A stretch of 64,000 nucleotides of DNA from an uncultured delta proteobacterium. GTDB taxonomy: Bacteria; Myxococcota_A; Polyangia; Polyangiales; Polyangiaceae. The notes below the pieces were generated by a model. It was not told the DNA's origin, did no database searches, and saw nothing but the letters and a program-made list of their open reading frames with translations. Made by a program: the position numbers and the translations under genes. Location: NCBI GenBank assembly GCA_903892415.1, contig CAITIQ010000574.1, forward strand, positions 1 to 64,000, given 5' to 3'. Shown piece by piece: positions 50,933-60,468 of this stretch. Position 1 is the stretch's first letter. Every line of letters begins with the position of its first letter.

Positions 50933-52164
50933 TGGCCGCTCCGTATCATCGGTACAATTGCATCGGGGTACAGACCGACCTCAACGTCGCCGACCGTTTC
51001 CAGCTGCGCCGAGAGCCGCAAGACTCGACCGTTACTCTTCTTGTCGCCTTCGCATACCACCAGGAAACCATCCTGCTCGCGAATCACGATATGTGGAAAC
51101 GGACACTCATCATTCAAGAAGGCTCGTTCCTGCCCAAGAGTCTCCCCAACCAAGTCCACGATTCGCAAGGAATCTGGTTGCTGAGTCACGATGGCTAGCG
51201 AAGCGCCATCCTCAGAGAATGCGTTGAAGAACGGCGCTGCATTGGTGAAGATCGTCTTGTCCGAGTCCACCTGACCCGTAGCGGTGGCGATGAAGCGCAC
51301 ATCCTTACTGATCGTGTTGGACACGGCCATCCACTCGCCGTCAGGAGACCCCCTCAGCGCGTAAGGCCCGAAGTTAGGTGCTCCAAACTGGCCCGCCCCC
51401 TCTCCCAACTCCAATAGCTTGGGCACCGGGCTCGCCTCCTTTAGGTCGATGGTCGCAACGGCGTCCTCGCCGTAACAAGCCACGTAAAGAAGCCCGTTCA
51501 GGCCGAACTCAAGCCCGTGAGGAGCAACACAAGTCGAGATGAATTGAGGCTTTGCGCCTGCGTCCCCGAGCGTCGCGGCATCAATTACTGCAACCCTTGC
51601 TCGGGCTTTGCTCAGGTCTGTTGGGTTCTTGAGCGCCTGCTGCAGATCAAAGTGGGAAACGACAACCTGCTTCTTGTCCGGCGAGAGCACAATATCACCA
51701 GGGTTCGGGTCGACGCGGACCTGCCCCACAACGGTTAAGTCAGCCAACCGCAGCTTTTGCACATAGCCGTACACCACGGAGGAGCCGTGTGTGTTGTGGG
51801 GGCCAGGTGCCGCGTCGGACGCCGGGTAGCTGAGCGCTAGGTACGCGAAGCCTCCGGTCTCATCGATCGTGATGTGATGCGGACCGTCAACATCGACGGG
51901 GTTTCGGCCGACTGGCCGCCGATCGGTAACCGTCATCGACTCGAGATCAACCACGTCCACCGTGTCACCAAGACTGTTGGTTACGAACGCCGCTCGCGCT
52001 GGATAATCAATCGCCGGCGGTGGATTGGGGAACGCGTCGCCCTCGTAAGGCTCGACTTCGTAGGTCGTCGGAGCTTCCGAGCAGCCAACAGATCCGAGTA
52101 GGAGGCTACCCATAACGGCCGGAATGAACTTTTTTAGCGGGGGCATGAAATGTCGAAAACCCAA
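50929..52164 (-). CDS. YncE-like beta-propeller lipoprotein, 411 aa
   Basis: First gene of the propeller/cytochrome/propeller operon. The signal ends in lipobox GSVGC (start GTG/ATG at 52164 or ATG 52146). The body shows seven-bladed propeller repeats of the YncE/40-residue type: AAFVTNSLGDTVDVVDLESM, DIVLSPDKKQVVVSHFD, GLLYVACYGEDAVATIDL, GSPDGEWMAVSNT and LAIVTQQPDSLRIVDL. Four cysteines outside the lipobox region may form disulfides. A role in electron transfer or metal handling with the cytochrome is inferred only from context. Confidence 0.88.
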   Translation of the reverse strand: MGFRHFMPPLKKFIPAVMGSLLLGSVGCSEAPTTYEVEPYEGDAFPNPPPAIDYPARAAFVTNSLGDTVDVVDLESMTVTDRRPVGRNPVDVDGPHHITIDETGGFAYLALSYPASDAAPGPHNTHGSSVVYGYVQKLRLADLTVVGQVRVDPNPGDIVLSPDKKQVVVSHFDLQQALKNPTDLSKARARVAVIDAATLGDAGAKPQFISTCVAPHGLEFGLNGLLYVACYGEDAVATIDLKEASPVPKLLELGEGAGQFGAPNFGPYALRGSPDGEWMAVSNTISKDVRFIATATGQVDSDKTIFTNAAPFFNAFSEDGASLAIVTQQPDSLRIVDLVGETLGQERAFLNDECPFPHIVIREQDGFLVVCEGDKKSNGRVLRLSAQLETVGDVEVGLYPDAIVPMIRSGQ

Positions 52165-52283
52165 TGAGTTTGCGCCGGGAAGTGTGGCTACATCCTACGC
52201 CATGAGGACGCTTCGAGCACGGCCCGTTGACTGACGGGGCTTGCAAGGCCCCCGGCGGTCAGCTAACCCCCCATCCGCTTCGA

Positions 52284-55151
52284 ATGACATCTGGACGCGC
52301 TCTCATCATCGTTGAGTCCCCGGCAAAGGCTAAAACCATCGCTGGTTTTCTCGGCAAGGACTACGTCGTCGAGTCGTCCATAGGCCATATTCGGGACTTG
52401 CCGCGCAATGCCAGCGACATCCCGGCGGCGCATAAGAAGGCGAGCTGGGCGCGACTTGGCGTGGACGTCGACAACGGGTTCAAGCCCTACTACGTCATTT
52501 CCCCCGACAAAAAGCTTCATATTCAGAAGCTCAAGGACCTGCTGGCCAAAGCAGATCAGCTCTATCTCGCAACCGACGAGGATCGCGAAGGAGAGAGCAT
52601 CGCCTGGCATTTGTTAGAGGTTCTCAAACCCAAAGTACCAGTTAAGCGAATGGTCTTTCACGAGATCACCAAGCCGGCGATCAAGAAGGCCATAGATAAC
52701 CCGCGGGACGTCGATCGCCGCTTAGTGGATGCGCAGGAAGCCCGGCGTATTCTCGACCGACTTTACGGGTATGAGGTTTCGGCGGTCCTATGGAAGAAGG
52801 TGATGCCGAAGCTCTCGGCTGGCCGCGTGCAGAGCGTCGCCACGCGCATCATCGTTGACCGCGAAAAGCAGCGAATGAAGTTTGTTCGGGCTTCCTACTG
52901 GGACCTCGACGCCAAACTGAAAGCAGCCGACGGGGAGTTCACCGCTGCGGTGATCTCCAAGGACGGGCAGCGAATAGCAACTAGCAAGGACTTTGATGAC
53001 CGCGGCCAACTGACACGGCCAGGCGCCTTGCTGATGGACGAAAAGGCGGCTCGCGCTCTCGCTGAAGACTTGGACCTAGCGGCGCTCTCGGTGCTCGGGG
53101 TCGAGCGCAAGCCCAATAAGCGCAGCCCGGCCCCGCCGTTCATGACCAGCTCGCTGCAGCAGGAGGCCAGTCGCAAACTGCGAATGAGCGCCAAGCAAGC
53201 GATGACCTGCGCCCAGAAACTCTACGAGGCCGGCTACATCACCTACATGCGTACCGATTCGACGCAGCTCTCTGCATCGGCGCTCTCCAGTGCGCGTTCG
53301 CATATCAAGGAGATGTACGGCGCGGAGTACCTGCCGGCCGAGCCACGAATCTACGCCAAGAAGGTCAAAAACGCTCAGGAGGCCCACGAGGCCATTCGTC
53401 CGGCCGGAGATAGCTTCCGCCACCCGGAGGAGGTCGCCAGAGAGGTTGGGTCGGCCGAGGCCAAGCTCTACGAGCTCGTTTGGATGCGAACCATCGCCTC
53501 CCAAATGAAGGACTCCATCGGTGAGAGCGTGACCGCGCGGATCGGCGGCAAAACCAAATCGGGCGTTGCCGTTGAACTCACTGCCAGCGGTCACTCCATT
53601 GTATTTCCCGGTTTCCTTCGTGCCTACGTCGAAGGAAGTGATGATCCTTCGGCGGAGCTCGAGGGCCGCGAGAAGCACCTGCCGAGACTTGCGGAAGGCG
53701 AGAAATTGCCGGTCATTGAGGTGTTGCCGAAGGGCCATGAGACGCAGCCACCAGCGCGTTTCACCGAAGCCAGCTTGGTGCAGAAGCTTGAGGAGCTTGG
53801 GGTCGGGCGCCCGTCGACGTACGCCAGCATCATCTCCACCATCATGGAGCGCGAGTATGTTTGGAAGAAGGGTTCAGCCCTGATTCCCCACTTCAAAGCG
53901 TTTGCCGTGATTCAGCTGCTGGAAACGCACTTTGACACTCTGGTTGATTACACCTTCACCGCCCGCATGGAGGATGAGCTCGATGAAATTGCCCAAGGGC
54001 ATGAAGAATCGGCTCCATGGCTCGCGCGTTTTTACTTTGGTGATGCCGCGAGCGCACCCAAAGCTCCAAAGCCTGGAGAAAAGGCCGTCGAGCGAAGCGC
54101 CATTCAACTGATGGGGCTGAAGAGCGCAGTCGAAGATCGACTTGAGTCGATTGATGCGCGCGCTATCAACTCAATCCCTCTCGGTACAGATGTAGACGGT
54201 CAGGACATCGTCATTCGAGTTGGCAAGTTTGGACCTTATCTCACTCGCGGAGAGGGTAAGGCCAGCATCCCGGATGACCTGCCGCCCGACGAGTTGACGG
54301 TTGAGAAGGCTCACGAGCTGCTCGAAGCACCGAGCGGAGGGCGGCTCGTGGGAACAGACCCTTCGACTGGGCTGCCAATCTTCGTTAAGGGAGGTCGCTT
54401 TGGTACCTTCTTTCAACTTGGTGAAGTCGCCAAGGACGCGCCCAAAGACGCTGAGAAGCCGAAGACTGCATCGCTATTGCCGACCATGGACGCGGCGAGT
54501 GTCACCGTTGAAGACGCGTTGCGAATGCTGTCACTGCCGCGAATCGTAGGTACCGATCCGCAGTCCGGTGACGAGGTTTCGGCCCAGATTGGGCGATACG
54601 GCGCCTACATCAAGCGCGGTAAGGACAGCCGCAGCTTGGCCCGTCAGGAAGACGTTTTCCACATAACCCTCAGTGGTGCATTGGAGCTCTTGGCACAGCC
54701 CAAGACCCGCGGTGCGCAACGTGCGCCTCAGCCTCCACTGAAGGAATTCCCCGAAGACGCTGTTTCCAAGCAGCCAATCAAGGTCCTGCAGGGCCGCTTT
54801 GGGCTCTACGTTACCGACGGTGAGACCAATGCCTCACTACGGAGTGATGACTCCCTGGAGGCCCTCACCCACGAGCGTGCGCAAGAGCTGCTTCAGCTAC
54901 GCAGGGATCGCGGAGACACACCCAGGCCAGGCAAGGGCCGGCGCGGGGCTAAGGCTCCAGCCAAGCGGACCAAGGTCGCTGCTGCACCGAAGTCGAAGGC
55001 CAAGCTCAAGGTCGCCCCCGACCCGCAGGCCGCAGACAAGGCCTCGCCGAAAAAATCTGCAGCCAAGAAGACTCCGACGAAGGCTGTTTCCAAGGTCGCA
55101 AAGCCGGCCAAGTCGGCTACCTCCGGCGCCAAGCCCACGGCGAAAAAGTAG
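52284..55151 (+). CDS. topA: DNA topoisomerase I with Lys/Ala-rich tail, 955 aa
   Basis: Relaxes negatively supercoiled DNA through a transient 5'-phosphotyrosine. ATG at 52284 begins MTSGRALIIVESPAKAKT, the TOPRIM start; ATDEDREGE gives the TOPRIM acidic motif. The catalytic Tyr is residue 321 in ITYMRTDST. Instead of zinc fingers the C-terminal part has four topoisomerase C-terminal repeats (GKFGPYLTRG, GRFGTFFQLG, GRYGAYIKRG, GRFGLYVTDG). The last ~65 residues are a Lys/Ala/Pro tail (KKSAAKKTPTKA type), likely a DNA-binding extension as in actinobacterial TopA. Confidence 0.97.
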   Translation: MTSGRALIIVESPAKAKTIAGFLGKDYVVESSIGHIRDLPRNASDIPAAHKKASWARLGVDVDNGFKPYYVISPDKKLHIQKLKDLLAKADQLYLATDEDREGESIAWHLLEVLKPKVPVKRMVFHEITKPAIKKAIDNPRDVDRRLVDAQEARRILDRLYGYEVSAVLWKKVMPKLSAGRVQSVATRIIVDREKQRMKFVRASYWDLDAKLKAADGEFTAAVISKDGQRIATSKDFDDRGQLTRPGALLMDEKAARALAEDLDLAALSVLGVERKPNKRSPAPPFMTSSLQQEASRKLRMSAKQAMTCAQKLYEAGYITYMRTDSTQLSASALSSARSHIKEMYGAEYLPAEPRIYAKKVKNAQEAHEAIRPAGDSFRHPEEVAREVGSAEAKLYELVWMRTIASQMKDSIGESVTARIGGKTKSGVAVELTASGHSIVFPGFLRAYVEGSDDPSAELEGREKHLPRLAEGEKLPVIEVLPKGHETQPPARFTEASLVQKLEELGVGRPSTYASIISTIMEREYVWKKGSALIPHFKAFAVIQLLETHFDTLVDYTFTARMEDELDEIAQGHEESAPWLARFYFGDAASAPKAPKPGEKAVERSAIQLMGLKSAVEDRLESIDARAINSIPLGTDVDGQDIVIRVGKFGPYLTRGEGKASIPDDLPPDELTVEKAHELLEAPSGGRLVGTDPSTGLPIFVKGGRFGTFFQLGEVAKDAPKDAEKPKTASLLPTMDAASVTVEDALRMLSLPRIVGTDPQSGDEVSAQIGRYGAYIKRGKDSRSLARQEDVFHITLSGALELLAQPKTRGAQRAPQPPLKEFPEDAVSKQPIKVLQGRFGLYVTDGETNASLRSDDSLEALTHERAQELLQLRRDRGDTPRPGKGRRGAKAPAKRTKVAAAPKSKAKLKVAPDPQAADKASPKKSAAKKTPTKAVSKVAKPAKSATSGAKPTAKK

Positions 55152-55198
55152 TTCGCCCAAGCTCCCGCGGCGAATAAACGCAACTGCACTTAAAGTGC

Positions 55199-55227
55199 TT
55201 GAGGATCTGCGGGGAGTCAGGTACACA
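55199..55227 (+). promoter_or_regulatory. Possible promoter of the tRNA-Thr gene
   Basis: TTGAGG and TACACA are separated by 17 bases and would start transcription about 20 bases before the tRNA. The -10 element is a weak match, so this is tentative. Confidence 0.35.
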
Positions 55228-55255
55228 GCGGTCCCCTCGTCCTTTGAGGATGAGC

Positions 55256-55330
<75 letters not shown>

Positions 55331-55337
55331 ATTTCTT

Positions 55338-55356
55338 CTGGCATGTTGAATGCCAG
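55338..55356. repeat. Perfect hairpin after the tRNA
   Basis: CTGGCAT (55338-55344) and ATGCCAG (55350-55356) flank a 5-base loop. No T-run follows, so it may be a 3' processing or attenuating structure rather than a terminator. Confidence 0.5.
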
Positions 55357-55680
55357 GTCGGCTCTCCCCCAATGAGCCAACGTAGGCTCCCTTGCATGTG
55401 GACTTGGGGCAACAACTGGCTAGACGTGACTCGGCCACGTTCGATTGGGCTCCCAACTCGCGGATTCCTGTGGAGGGCAGCGCCCAGTCGAGGACCGCCG
55501 CGAGGAGCGCTCGAGGCAATCAACTACTGGCGCTATGACTTGTGCCAAACGGGAAGGGATGGAGCCTTTTCGGCCGCGTGATTCACTGTCTGCTGCAGCG
55601 GCCTTCACCAATCACTCGAGCTAAGGCACTAGGGCGGCTGACCGCTATCTCCCAGTGCACGAGCTTCGACGAAAATGGCA
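55357..55680. other. Intergenic stretch without a recognised gene
   Basis: Only short, unconvincing open frames are seen between the tRNA and the downstream terminator. No repeats or conserved RNA motif were recognised. Confidence 0.6.
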
Positions 55681-55711
55681 AACCCCCGCGAGGAAGGCCT
55701 TCGCGGGGGTT
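55681..55711 (-). terminator. Terminator of the H1-like gene
   Basis: AACCCCCGCGA pairs perfectly with TCGCGGGGGTT (11 bp) around a 9-base loop. On the minus strand it is followed by TTTGCCATTTTCG. It begins 24 bases after the stop at 55735. Confidence 0.85.
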
Positions 55712-55734
55712 CCAAGTGGAACGGGATTGAACGA

Positions 55735-56205
55735 CTACTTGCCGGTAAGGTGGAGCGTGGTGTTACGACGCTCGCCCTTGGTGCCAAGCTGCTTGGTCTC
55801 CAAAGCGCGCTTGAGCGTTCCGAGCCATTCGCTCTTCTCCATACGGAGCTCCTTGCGGGCGAGCTCCGAAGTGATACCGGGCTTCGAGCGAACGACCGAG
55901 ACAAGACGACCGACATCACGGTCGAGGTCTGCGATCGAGCGGCGGATGCGCTTCGCCTTCGGTGCGCCCGGGGCAGCCTTCTTAGCAGCGGGAGCAGCGG
56001 CCTTGGCAGCGGGAGCGGCCTTCGGTGCAGCCTTGGCAGGAGCTTTCTTGGCAGCGGCGGCCGGCTTGGCCTTGGCAGCTGCGGCAGCGACGGGCTTCGA
56101 CTCACCGAGCGCCGCGCGGACGGCCGTAAGTGCCTCTTCGCGGATAGCGGTTTCGAGCTTGGAAACAAATTCCTCTACGAGGACCTGAATCTTTAGGTTC
56201 GACAT
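55735..56205 (-). CDS. Ala/Lys-rich H1-like DNA-binding protein, 156 aa
   Basis: ATG at 56205 has GAGG eight bases upstream. Order: a short N-terminal helix with acidic residues (IQVLVEEFVSKLETAIREEAL), a ~55-residue run of Ala, Lys and Pro (histone H1-like), then a folded C-terminal domain of ~65 residues (RIRRSIADLDRDVGRLVSVV, KPGITSELARKELRM, WLGTLKRALETKQL) that looks like a winged-helix or HTH DNA-binding unit. Such proteins occur in myxobacteria as nucleoid or transcription factors. It lies beside topA, whose tail has similar Lys/Ala composition. Confidence 0.82.
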   Translation of the reverse strand: MSNLKIQVLVEEFVSKLETAIREEALTAVRAALGESKPVAAAAAKAKPAAAAKKAPAKAAPKAAPAAKAAAPAAKKAAPGAPKAKRIRRSIADLDRDVGRLVSVVRSKPGITSELARKELRMEKSEWLGTLKRALETKQLGTKGERRNTTLHLTGK

Positions 56206-56471
56206 GTTCCGCCTCATCTAGCCGGTATCGCGCTAACTTCCAAGCGGAACTAGTCGTATATCTCAATAAACTTCTGAGCGAGCAACTCGGGTCTGCCAAT
56301 CAGGTCCGTTCCTGATCCATCAATCCACGAATATACGCAGCTTTTAGCAGTGCATTGAGGACTCGTGCCAAACGCCAAAGGGGCTAGGCCTTCAGCCATC
56401 CTGCTGAGGAGGGCACGAGTAGTGCGACTTCGGCGGCGATGTGAGTGATACCGCTGAAGCCATCACATCAA

Positions 56472-57437
56472 TCATTGACACTCGGCCAGGTAGTCGAGGC
56501 AACAGTCGCCATAGAAGGTGCATGAGTCATCGCAATAGCAGCTCCCATCCAGGGAGGGACCGTCGCATGAGTCAACACAGCTAGCCAAGCTGGGCTCGGG
56601 TGCTTGGCCGGCCTTGCATGCTCCCATACAAACAGCCGCGCAAACCATACCCGGGGCACAAGGACTTAAACACTCTGAAAGATCACAGTGAGCATTCTCA
56701 CCACAATCAACATCGGCATGGCAGAGCGGAACCTCGGGCTGTACCCGATCAAAAACCTGGGTCACGCTAAAAGTCTTCTTCGCCCCTTTGGTTTTCAGGC
56801 TCCCCGCCACGACCAGGCCATTGGTCAAAGCTTGCTCGGTCAGCATGGCGTTAGCGTCCTCGGGGAGAGCCAGCGGTGCGAGGTTCAGGTCGGTGACCTG
56901 CTTCACTTCCGTGCTGTTGAACTTGCGCGCGAGGAGATTAGGGCAAGGAGCCTGGACGCAAGTAATGGAAGAGGACTCGACTCTGTGAAGCGTTCCCTCG
57001 GCTGCGGCACCGGAGCGATTCGTAAAGCCCTTGGTTGCTACTAATCGACCTATCTCCGGGAACTGCTCGCTTAGCGGCTGAATGTGTCCCGAAAAGAGGA
57101 CAGCCCCCGAGGAGGCAACCTCGCGCAACGAAACTGCTTGGGCTTCCGGGAGTTCCATCGCAGCAAGGTCAAGGTCGGATACGTAACACTCGGTCTGCTT
57201 GGAGCCATCCAAGCAAGTCGTCTTGCTCTTGTTGACGGCCTTGATGAAATACCCGCTGCACATTGGGTATGCGCACTTGCGGAAATCCCGACCCGAAACG
57301 ACATAGAGAGTTTCAGCCTCGAGGGCACGCGTCTGCTCCTGCCCCTCAACCTCCTCAAGAATTGGTAGCGAGGTTTCGGGACTACAAGCCAAGAGCGCCG
57401 TCGCGAAGCCAATGGGGAGGAACTTTGAGAGCTGCAT
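56472..57437 (-). CDS. Lipoprotein with somatomedin-B-like C-terminal domain, 321 aa
   Basis: ATG at 57437 gives MQLSKFLPIGFATALLAC, with lipobox ALLAC. Residues about 40-215 form a repeated module (LYVVSGRDFRKCAYPMCSGYF; LHRVESSSITCVQAPCPNLL) seen in myxobacterial secreted proteins. A Cys-rich linker with eight cysteines leads to a final ~35 residues with the somatomedin-B pattern: SCVDSC, CYCDDSC, YGDCCLDY and a terminal AECQ. Somatomedin B domains are best known in animals for protein-protein contact; bacterial copies are uncommon. Single-gene unit. Confidence 0.85.
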   Translation of the reverse strand: MQLSKFLPIGFATALLACSPETSLPILEEVEGQEQTRALEAETLYVVSGRDFRKCAYPMCSGYFIKAVNKSKTTCLDGSKQTECYVSDLDLAAMELPEAQAVSLREVASSGAVLFSGHIQPLSEQFPEIGRLVATKGFTNRSGAAAEGTLHRVESSSITCVQAPCPNLLARKFNSTEVKQVTDLNLAPLALPEDANAMLTEQALTNGLVVAGSLKTKGAKKTFSVTQVFDRVQPEVPLCHADVDCGENAHCDLSECLSPCAPGMVCAAVCMGACKAGQAPEPSLASCVDSCDGPSLDGSCYCDDSCTFYGDCCLDYLAECQ

Positions 57438-57548
57438 GGGCGCCTGTGTAGTCACTTCCCCCACAGCGTCAACACTGAATCGTCGGGCGAAGACCCACTT
57501 CACAATCCAACATCCCGCTCATTCCCAAGCCAGCCCCGACTCACTAGC

Positions 57549-58517
57549 GTGACCATCAATATGCAGCCCCTTTACCCGCTCCGCTTCGAGCCCATTTTTA
57601 AGCAACAACCCTGGGGTGGAACGGCGTTGCAACCACTACTGAACCGACCGGCGAATGGGCTCGCGACTGGAGAGGCTTGGCTCGTCTCAGACGTAGACGG
57701 CAGTGAGAGCTGCGTCCAGAACGGGCCGCTCCGTGGGACCTCGCTACGTCTACTTGCCACTCAGCGCCGTGCAGAATTACTTGGACCGATAAACCTATCG
57801 CAAGGCCGCTTTCCAATCCTGCTCAAACTCATTGACGCTAAAAAGGAGCTATCGGTTCAAGTTCACCCCACGGATGCGCAAGCCGAAGCGAGAGCGCCTG
57901 GCCAACTCGGCAAGACCGAAGCTTGGGTGGTGCTAGCGGCCAATGCAGAGAGCAGTCTGCTTTATGTCGGACTAAAGCCAGGCGTTGACCGCGCAATGCT
58001 CGAGCAGGGTATCGCAGAAGGAACGGCCGCCAAGCTGCTTCATAGCTTCCAGCCCAATGTGGGGGACTGCGTACTACTCAACGCCGGAACTGTACACGCC
58101 ATTGGCCGAGACCTACTGCTCTTCGAGATACAACAAACGAGCGACCTGACCTACCGCCTCTACGACTGGGGCCGGGTGGACGACAAAGGACAAGCACGAA
58201 CGCTTCACATCCAAGACGGCCTCGACTGCACCGACTTTGCATCTGGCCCTATCGCGCCCGTGCGAAGCGAGTCGCTAACCACCGGCGAGCAGCTAATCAA
58301 CTGCAAATACTTCTCCTTGAGCCGCCACACAGTAAGCGGCGTCGAGCGGCTGGGCCTCGACCAGCGATGCACCGTCTACATATGTATCGAGGGCGAAGGG
58401 AAGCTGGAGGGGGAGCGCTTCGCCCGGGGTGACGTGGTGCTGCTACCTGCGTCGGCTAGCTATGCAACGATTGAAACCACACAGCCGATGAAGCTGCTGT
58501 CTTGCGAACCGCACTGA
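57549..58517 (+). CDS. manA: Class I mannose-6-phosphate isomerase
   Basis: Interconverts mannose 6-phosphate and fructose 6-phosphate in the cytosol, feeding GDP-mannose and surface glycans. Short type I form (322 residues). The zinc/substrate residues are visible: VQVHPTD (His), TEAWVVL (Glu), GTVHAIG (His), and the QVHP/ELSVQ region. The early WGGTALQPLL and the C-terminal cupin strand GEGKLEGERFARGDVVLLP fit the family. Start GTG 57549 or ATG 57561. Divergent from the somatomedin-B lipoprotein gene. Confidence 0.92.
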   Translation: MTINMQPLYPLRFEPIFKQQPWGGTALQPLLNRPANGLATGEAWLVSDVDGSESCVQNGPLRGTSLRLLATQRRAELLGPINLSQGRFPILLKLIDAKKELSVQVHPTDAQAEARAPGQLGKTEAWVVLAANAESSLLYVGLKPGVDRAMLEQGIAEGTAAKLLHSFQPNVGDCVLLNAGTVHAIGRDLLLFEIQQTSDLTYRLYDWGRVDDKGQARTLHIQDGLDCTDFASGPIAPVRSESLTTGEQLINCKYFSLSRHTVSGVERLGLDQRCTVYICIEGEGKLEGERFARGDVVLLPASASYATIETTQPMKLLSCEPH

Positions 58518-58589
58518 CGAGCGATTGCGCGAATCAACGACCGCGGCGTATCAAGTTACGTTCTCGTCGTCAGGTTGTCACATTGAGCG

Positions 58590-59357
58590 ATGAAAACGCG
58601 CTCAGCAATGCTGGACCAGTGGCACAGCGATAGACCAGACCGCGTTCGGCAACAAAGGCTGGGCCTGGGCTTGATTGTAGGTTTGGTGGGGCTCGCCTCT
58701 GTCGTCTACGGAGCCAGCCTGGTGGAAGCCGCACCTCCTGTTGCAGCGGAACAAGAGAAGGAGGTCGAGGTCACGCTGGTTGAGATGCCGGAGGAACCCA
58801 AAGAAGAGCCTCCACCTCCCGCACCCGAGCCGGTGGAGCCTGCACCCACGCTCGCTCAAGCGAAAGTTGCTCCCGCCCCCGGTCCTGCGCCGGCGCCGGC
58901 ACCCGACGCGACCAGCGCTGAGAGTGACCCTTTCGCTGCAGCTGATGCACCGGCCAATAGCAAACCTGGGGGGACGGGAACAGGGACCGGCAACGGCACG
59001 GGGAGTGGAACAGGTACAGCATTCGTTCCGCCTCCACCCCCACCGCCACCGCCACCACCTCCACCTCCTCCGCCGAACCCGGCAGACTATGCACCGCCCA
59101 AGTGCAAGCAACGCGGGATCGACGCGGCCCAAGCGAAGGCCATCGGCGTAGAGGGTAGAGTCGTCGTCAAATACACAGTTACCGCATCAGGCGCTGTGAT
59201 CAATGTGCGCGCAGAGAGCGGGCCCTCTGAGCTGCGCGCACTTGCGGTAGCGGCCGTTTCAAGCTGGACCTGCGAACCGGCGCGCATGAAGTCGGATGGC
59301 TCAGCATTGCAGGTTACCAAGAACGTTCCGCTAACCGTTCGACTGAAGACTGACTGA
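58590..59357 (+). CDS. tonB: TonB-family energy transducer, 255 aa
   Basis: One N-terminal membrane helix (LGLIVGLVGLASVVYGASLV, about 25-45) is followed by a Pro/Glu/Ala spacer with a run of at least 14 Pro, then a TonB C-terminal domain (VEGRVVVKYTVTASGAVI, LRALAVAAVSSWTCEPA). It couples inner-membrane proton-motive force to the outer-membrane receptor. First gene of a five-gene operon: tonB, exbB, exbD, exbD and a receptor. Confidence 0.9.
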   Translation: MKTRSAMLDQWHSDRPDRVRQQRLGLGLIVGLVGLASVVYGASLVEAAPPVAAEQEKEVEVTLVEMPEEPKEEPPPPAPEPVEPAPTLAQAKVAPAPGPAPAPAPDATSAESDPFAAADAPANSKPGGTGTGTGNGTGSGTGTAFVPPPPPPPPPPPPPPPPNPADYAPPKCKQRGIDAAQAKAIGVEGRVVVKYTVTASGAVINVRAESGPSELRALAVAAVSSWTCEPARMKSDGSALQVTKNVPLTVRLKTD

Positions 59358-59369
59358 ACAGGAGGTATC

Positions 59370-60080
59370 GTGACATTCGATCTTTCACACATCTGGGCGT
59401 CGATGAGCTTCGCCAACAAGGCGATCACCATCTTCATCGCAATGATGGGCCTCTTGTGCGCGGCGGTAACCTTCGAGCGAATTGTGGCTCTGTCCAAGAG
59501 CGCTCGCGTGTCTCGGGCATTCGCTGAGAAAGTACAACCCGTCCTATCTGATTGGAACAGCGTCAAGATTATTGAGCTCGCTCGTGCTCACCAAGCGTCA
59601 TCCCTCGCCCGCCTGTTCGAGGCGCTGGTACTTAAGTATGAGGACGTCGCTGGCCGCACAGGCGGTGGGATGCACCCAATCGACATGGTGCGCAATGAGT
59701 CAGGTCGCAAGTTGGAGGTACTTGCGGCGGACCTGAAGAGAGGTATGCCCATCTTGGCGACGATCGGCTCGATTACGCCGTTCGTTGGGTTGCTCGGCAC
59801 CGTCATCGGCATCATCGCCGCCTTCCAAGCGATCGGAGCCGCAGGCGCGGGTGGGATCGGAACTGTTTCGGCGGGTATCGCAGAAGCGTTGATTGAGACA
59901 GCCTTCGGCTTGGCGGTGGCCATTCCTGCCGTCATTGCCTTCAACTACCTCACCTCTCGCATTGCCACGGTGGAGGCAGCCTTGAGCCGCTCCGCTGGTC
60001 AGCTCATCGACGAAATGGAGTACCGCCATGTCCCGACGCAAGACCGCATCAGCGACGTACAAGCCCGCGCCGCCGCTTGA
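59370..60080 (+). CDS. exbB: ExbB/TolQ/MotA-type proton-channel protein, 236 aa
   Basis: Three membrane helices: about 18-38 (ITIFIAMMGLLCAAV), 125-150 (LATIGSITPFVGLLGTVIGI) and 170-195 (AEALIETAFGLAVAIPAVIAFN, in part). The conserved TPFVGLLGTV motif and the intracellular helical domain identify the family. GTG start at 59370 is 13 bases after tonB, preceded by AGGAGG. It forms the motor with ExbD. Confidence 0.94.
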   Translation: MTFDLSHIWASMSFANKAITIFIAMMGLLCAAVTFERIVALSKSARVSRAFAEKVQPVLSDWNSVKIIELARAHQASSLARLFEALVLKYEDVAGRTGGGMHPIDMVRNESGRKLEVLAADLKRGMPILATIGSITPFVGLLGTVIGIIAAFQAIGAAGAGGIGTVSAGIAEALIETAFGLAVAIPAVIAFNYLTSRIATVEAALSRSAGQLIDEMEYRHVPTQDRISDVQARAAA

Positions 60081-60465
60081 GCCCGAAATCAACGTTACAC
60101 CCCTCGTGGACGTGGTGCTCGTCCTGTTGATTATCTTTATGGTCATTGCGCCTAACCTCCAAGAAGGCACACCCGTTCTACTGCCCGAGGTTAACGCCAC
60201 CGACGACAAGGCCAAAACCGAGGGCACAGAGGTCGTCCTAGCAGCAGACGGAACCCTCTATCTGGACGACACTGCGCTACAGCGCGAGCAACTTATGGCT
60301 GCGCTCCAGCTATTGCTCCAGGAACAACCCGACAAGCCCCTCGTGGTCAAAGCAGATGCAACCCTGCCCTATGGCGAGGTGCGAAACGTTTTTGCCTCGG
60401 TTCAGCGGCTTGGCTTCCGCAATGTGAGTATGAAAGTGGCAGCTCGAAAGCCGGAGGCGACCTGA
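60028..60465 (+). CDS. exbD: ExbD/TolR biopolymer transport protein, first copy, 145 aa
   Basis: One membrane helix (VVLVLLIIFMVIA) preceded by INVTPLVDV, whose Asp is the proton-carrying residue, and a periplasmic domain of ~110 residues. Its start overlaps exbB by 53 bases in another frame, an unusually long overlap. Works with ExbB and TonB. Confidence 0.93.
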   Translation: MSRRKTASATYKPAPPLEPEINVTPLVDVVLVLLIIFMVIAPNLQEGTPVLLPEVNATDDKAKTEGTEVVLAADGTLYLDDTALQREQLMAALQLLLQEQPDKPLVVKADATLPYGEVRNVFASVQRLGFRNVSMKVAARKPEAT

Positions 60466-60468
60466 ACC

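Noticed and set aside
55372..55581. 69-residue frame after the tRNA
   Set aside because: Trp/Arg/Pro-rich, no Shine-Dalgarno, no recognisable features.
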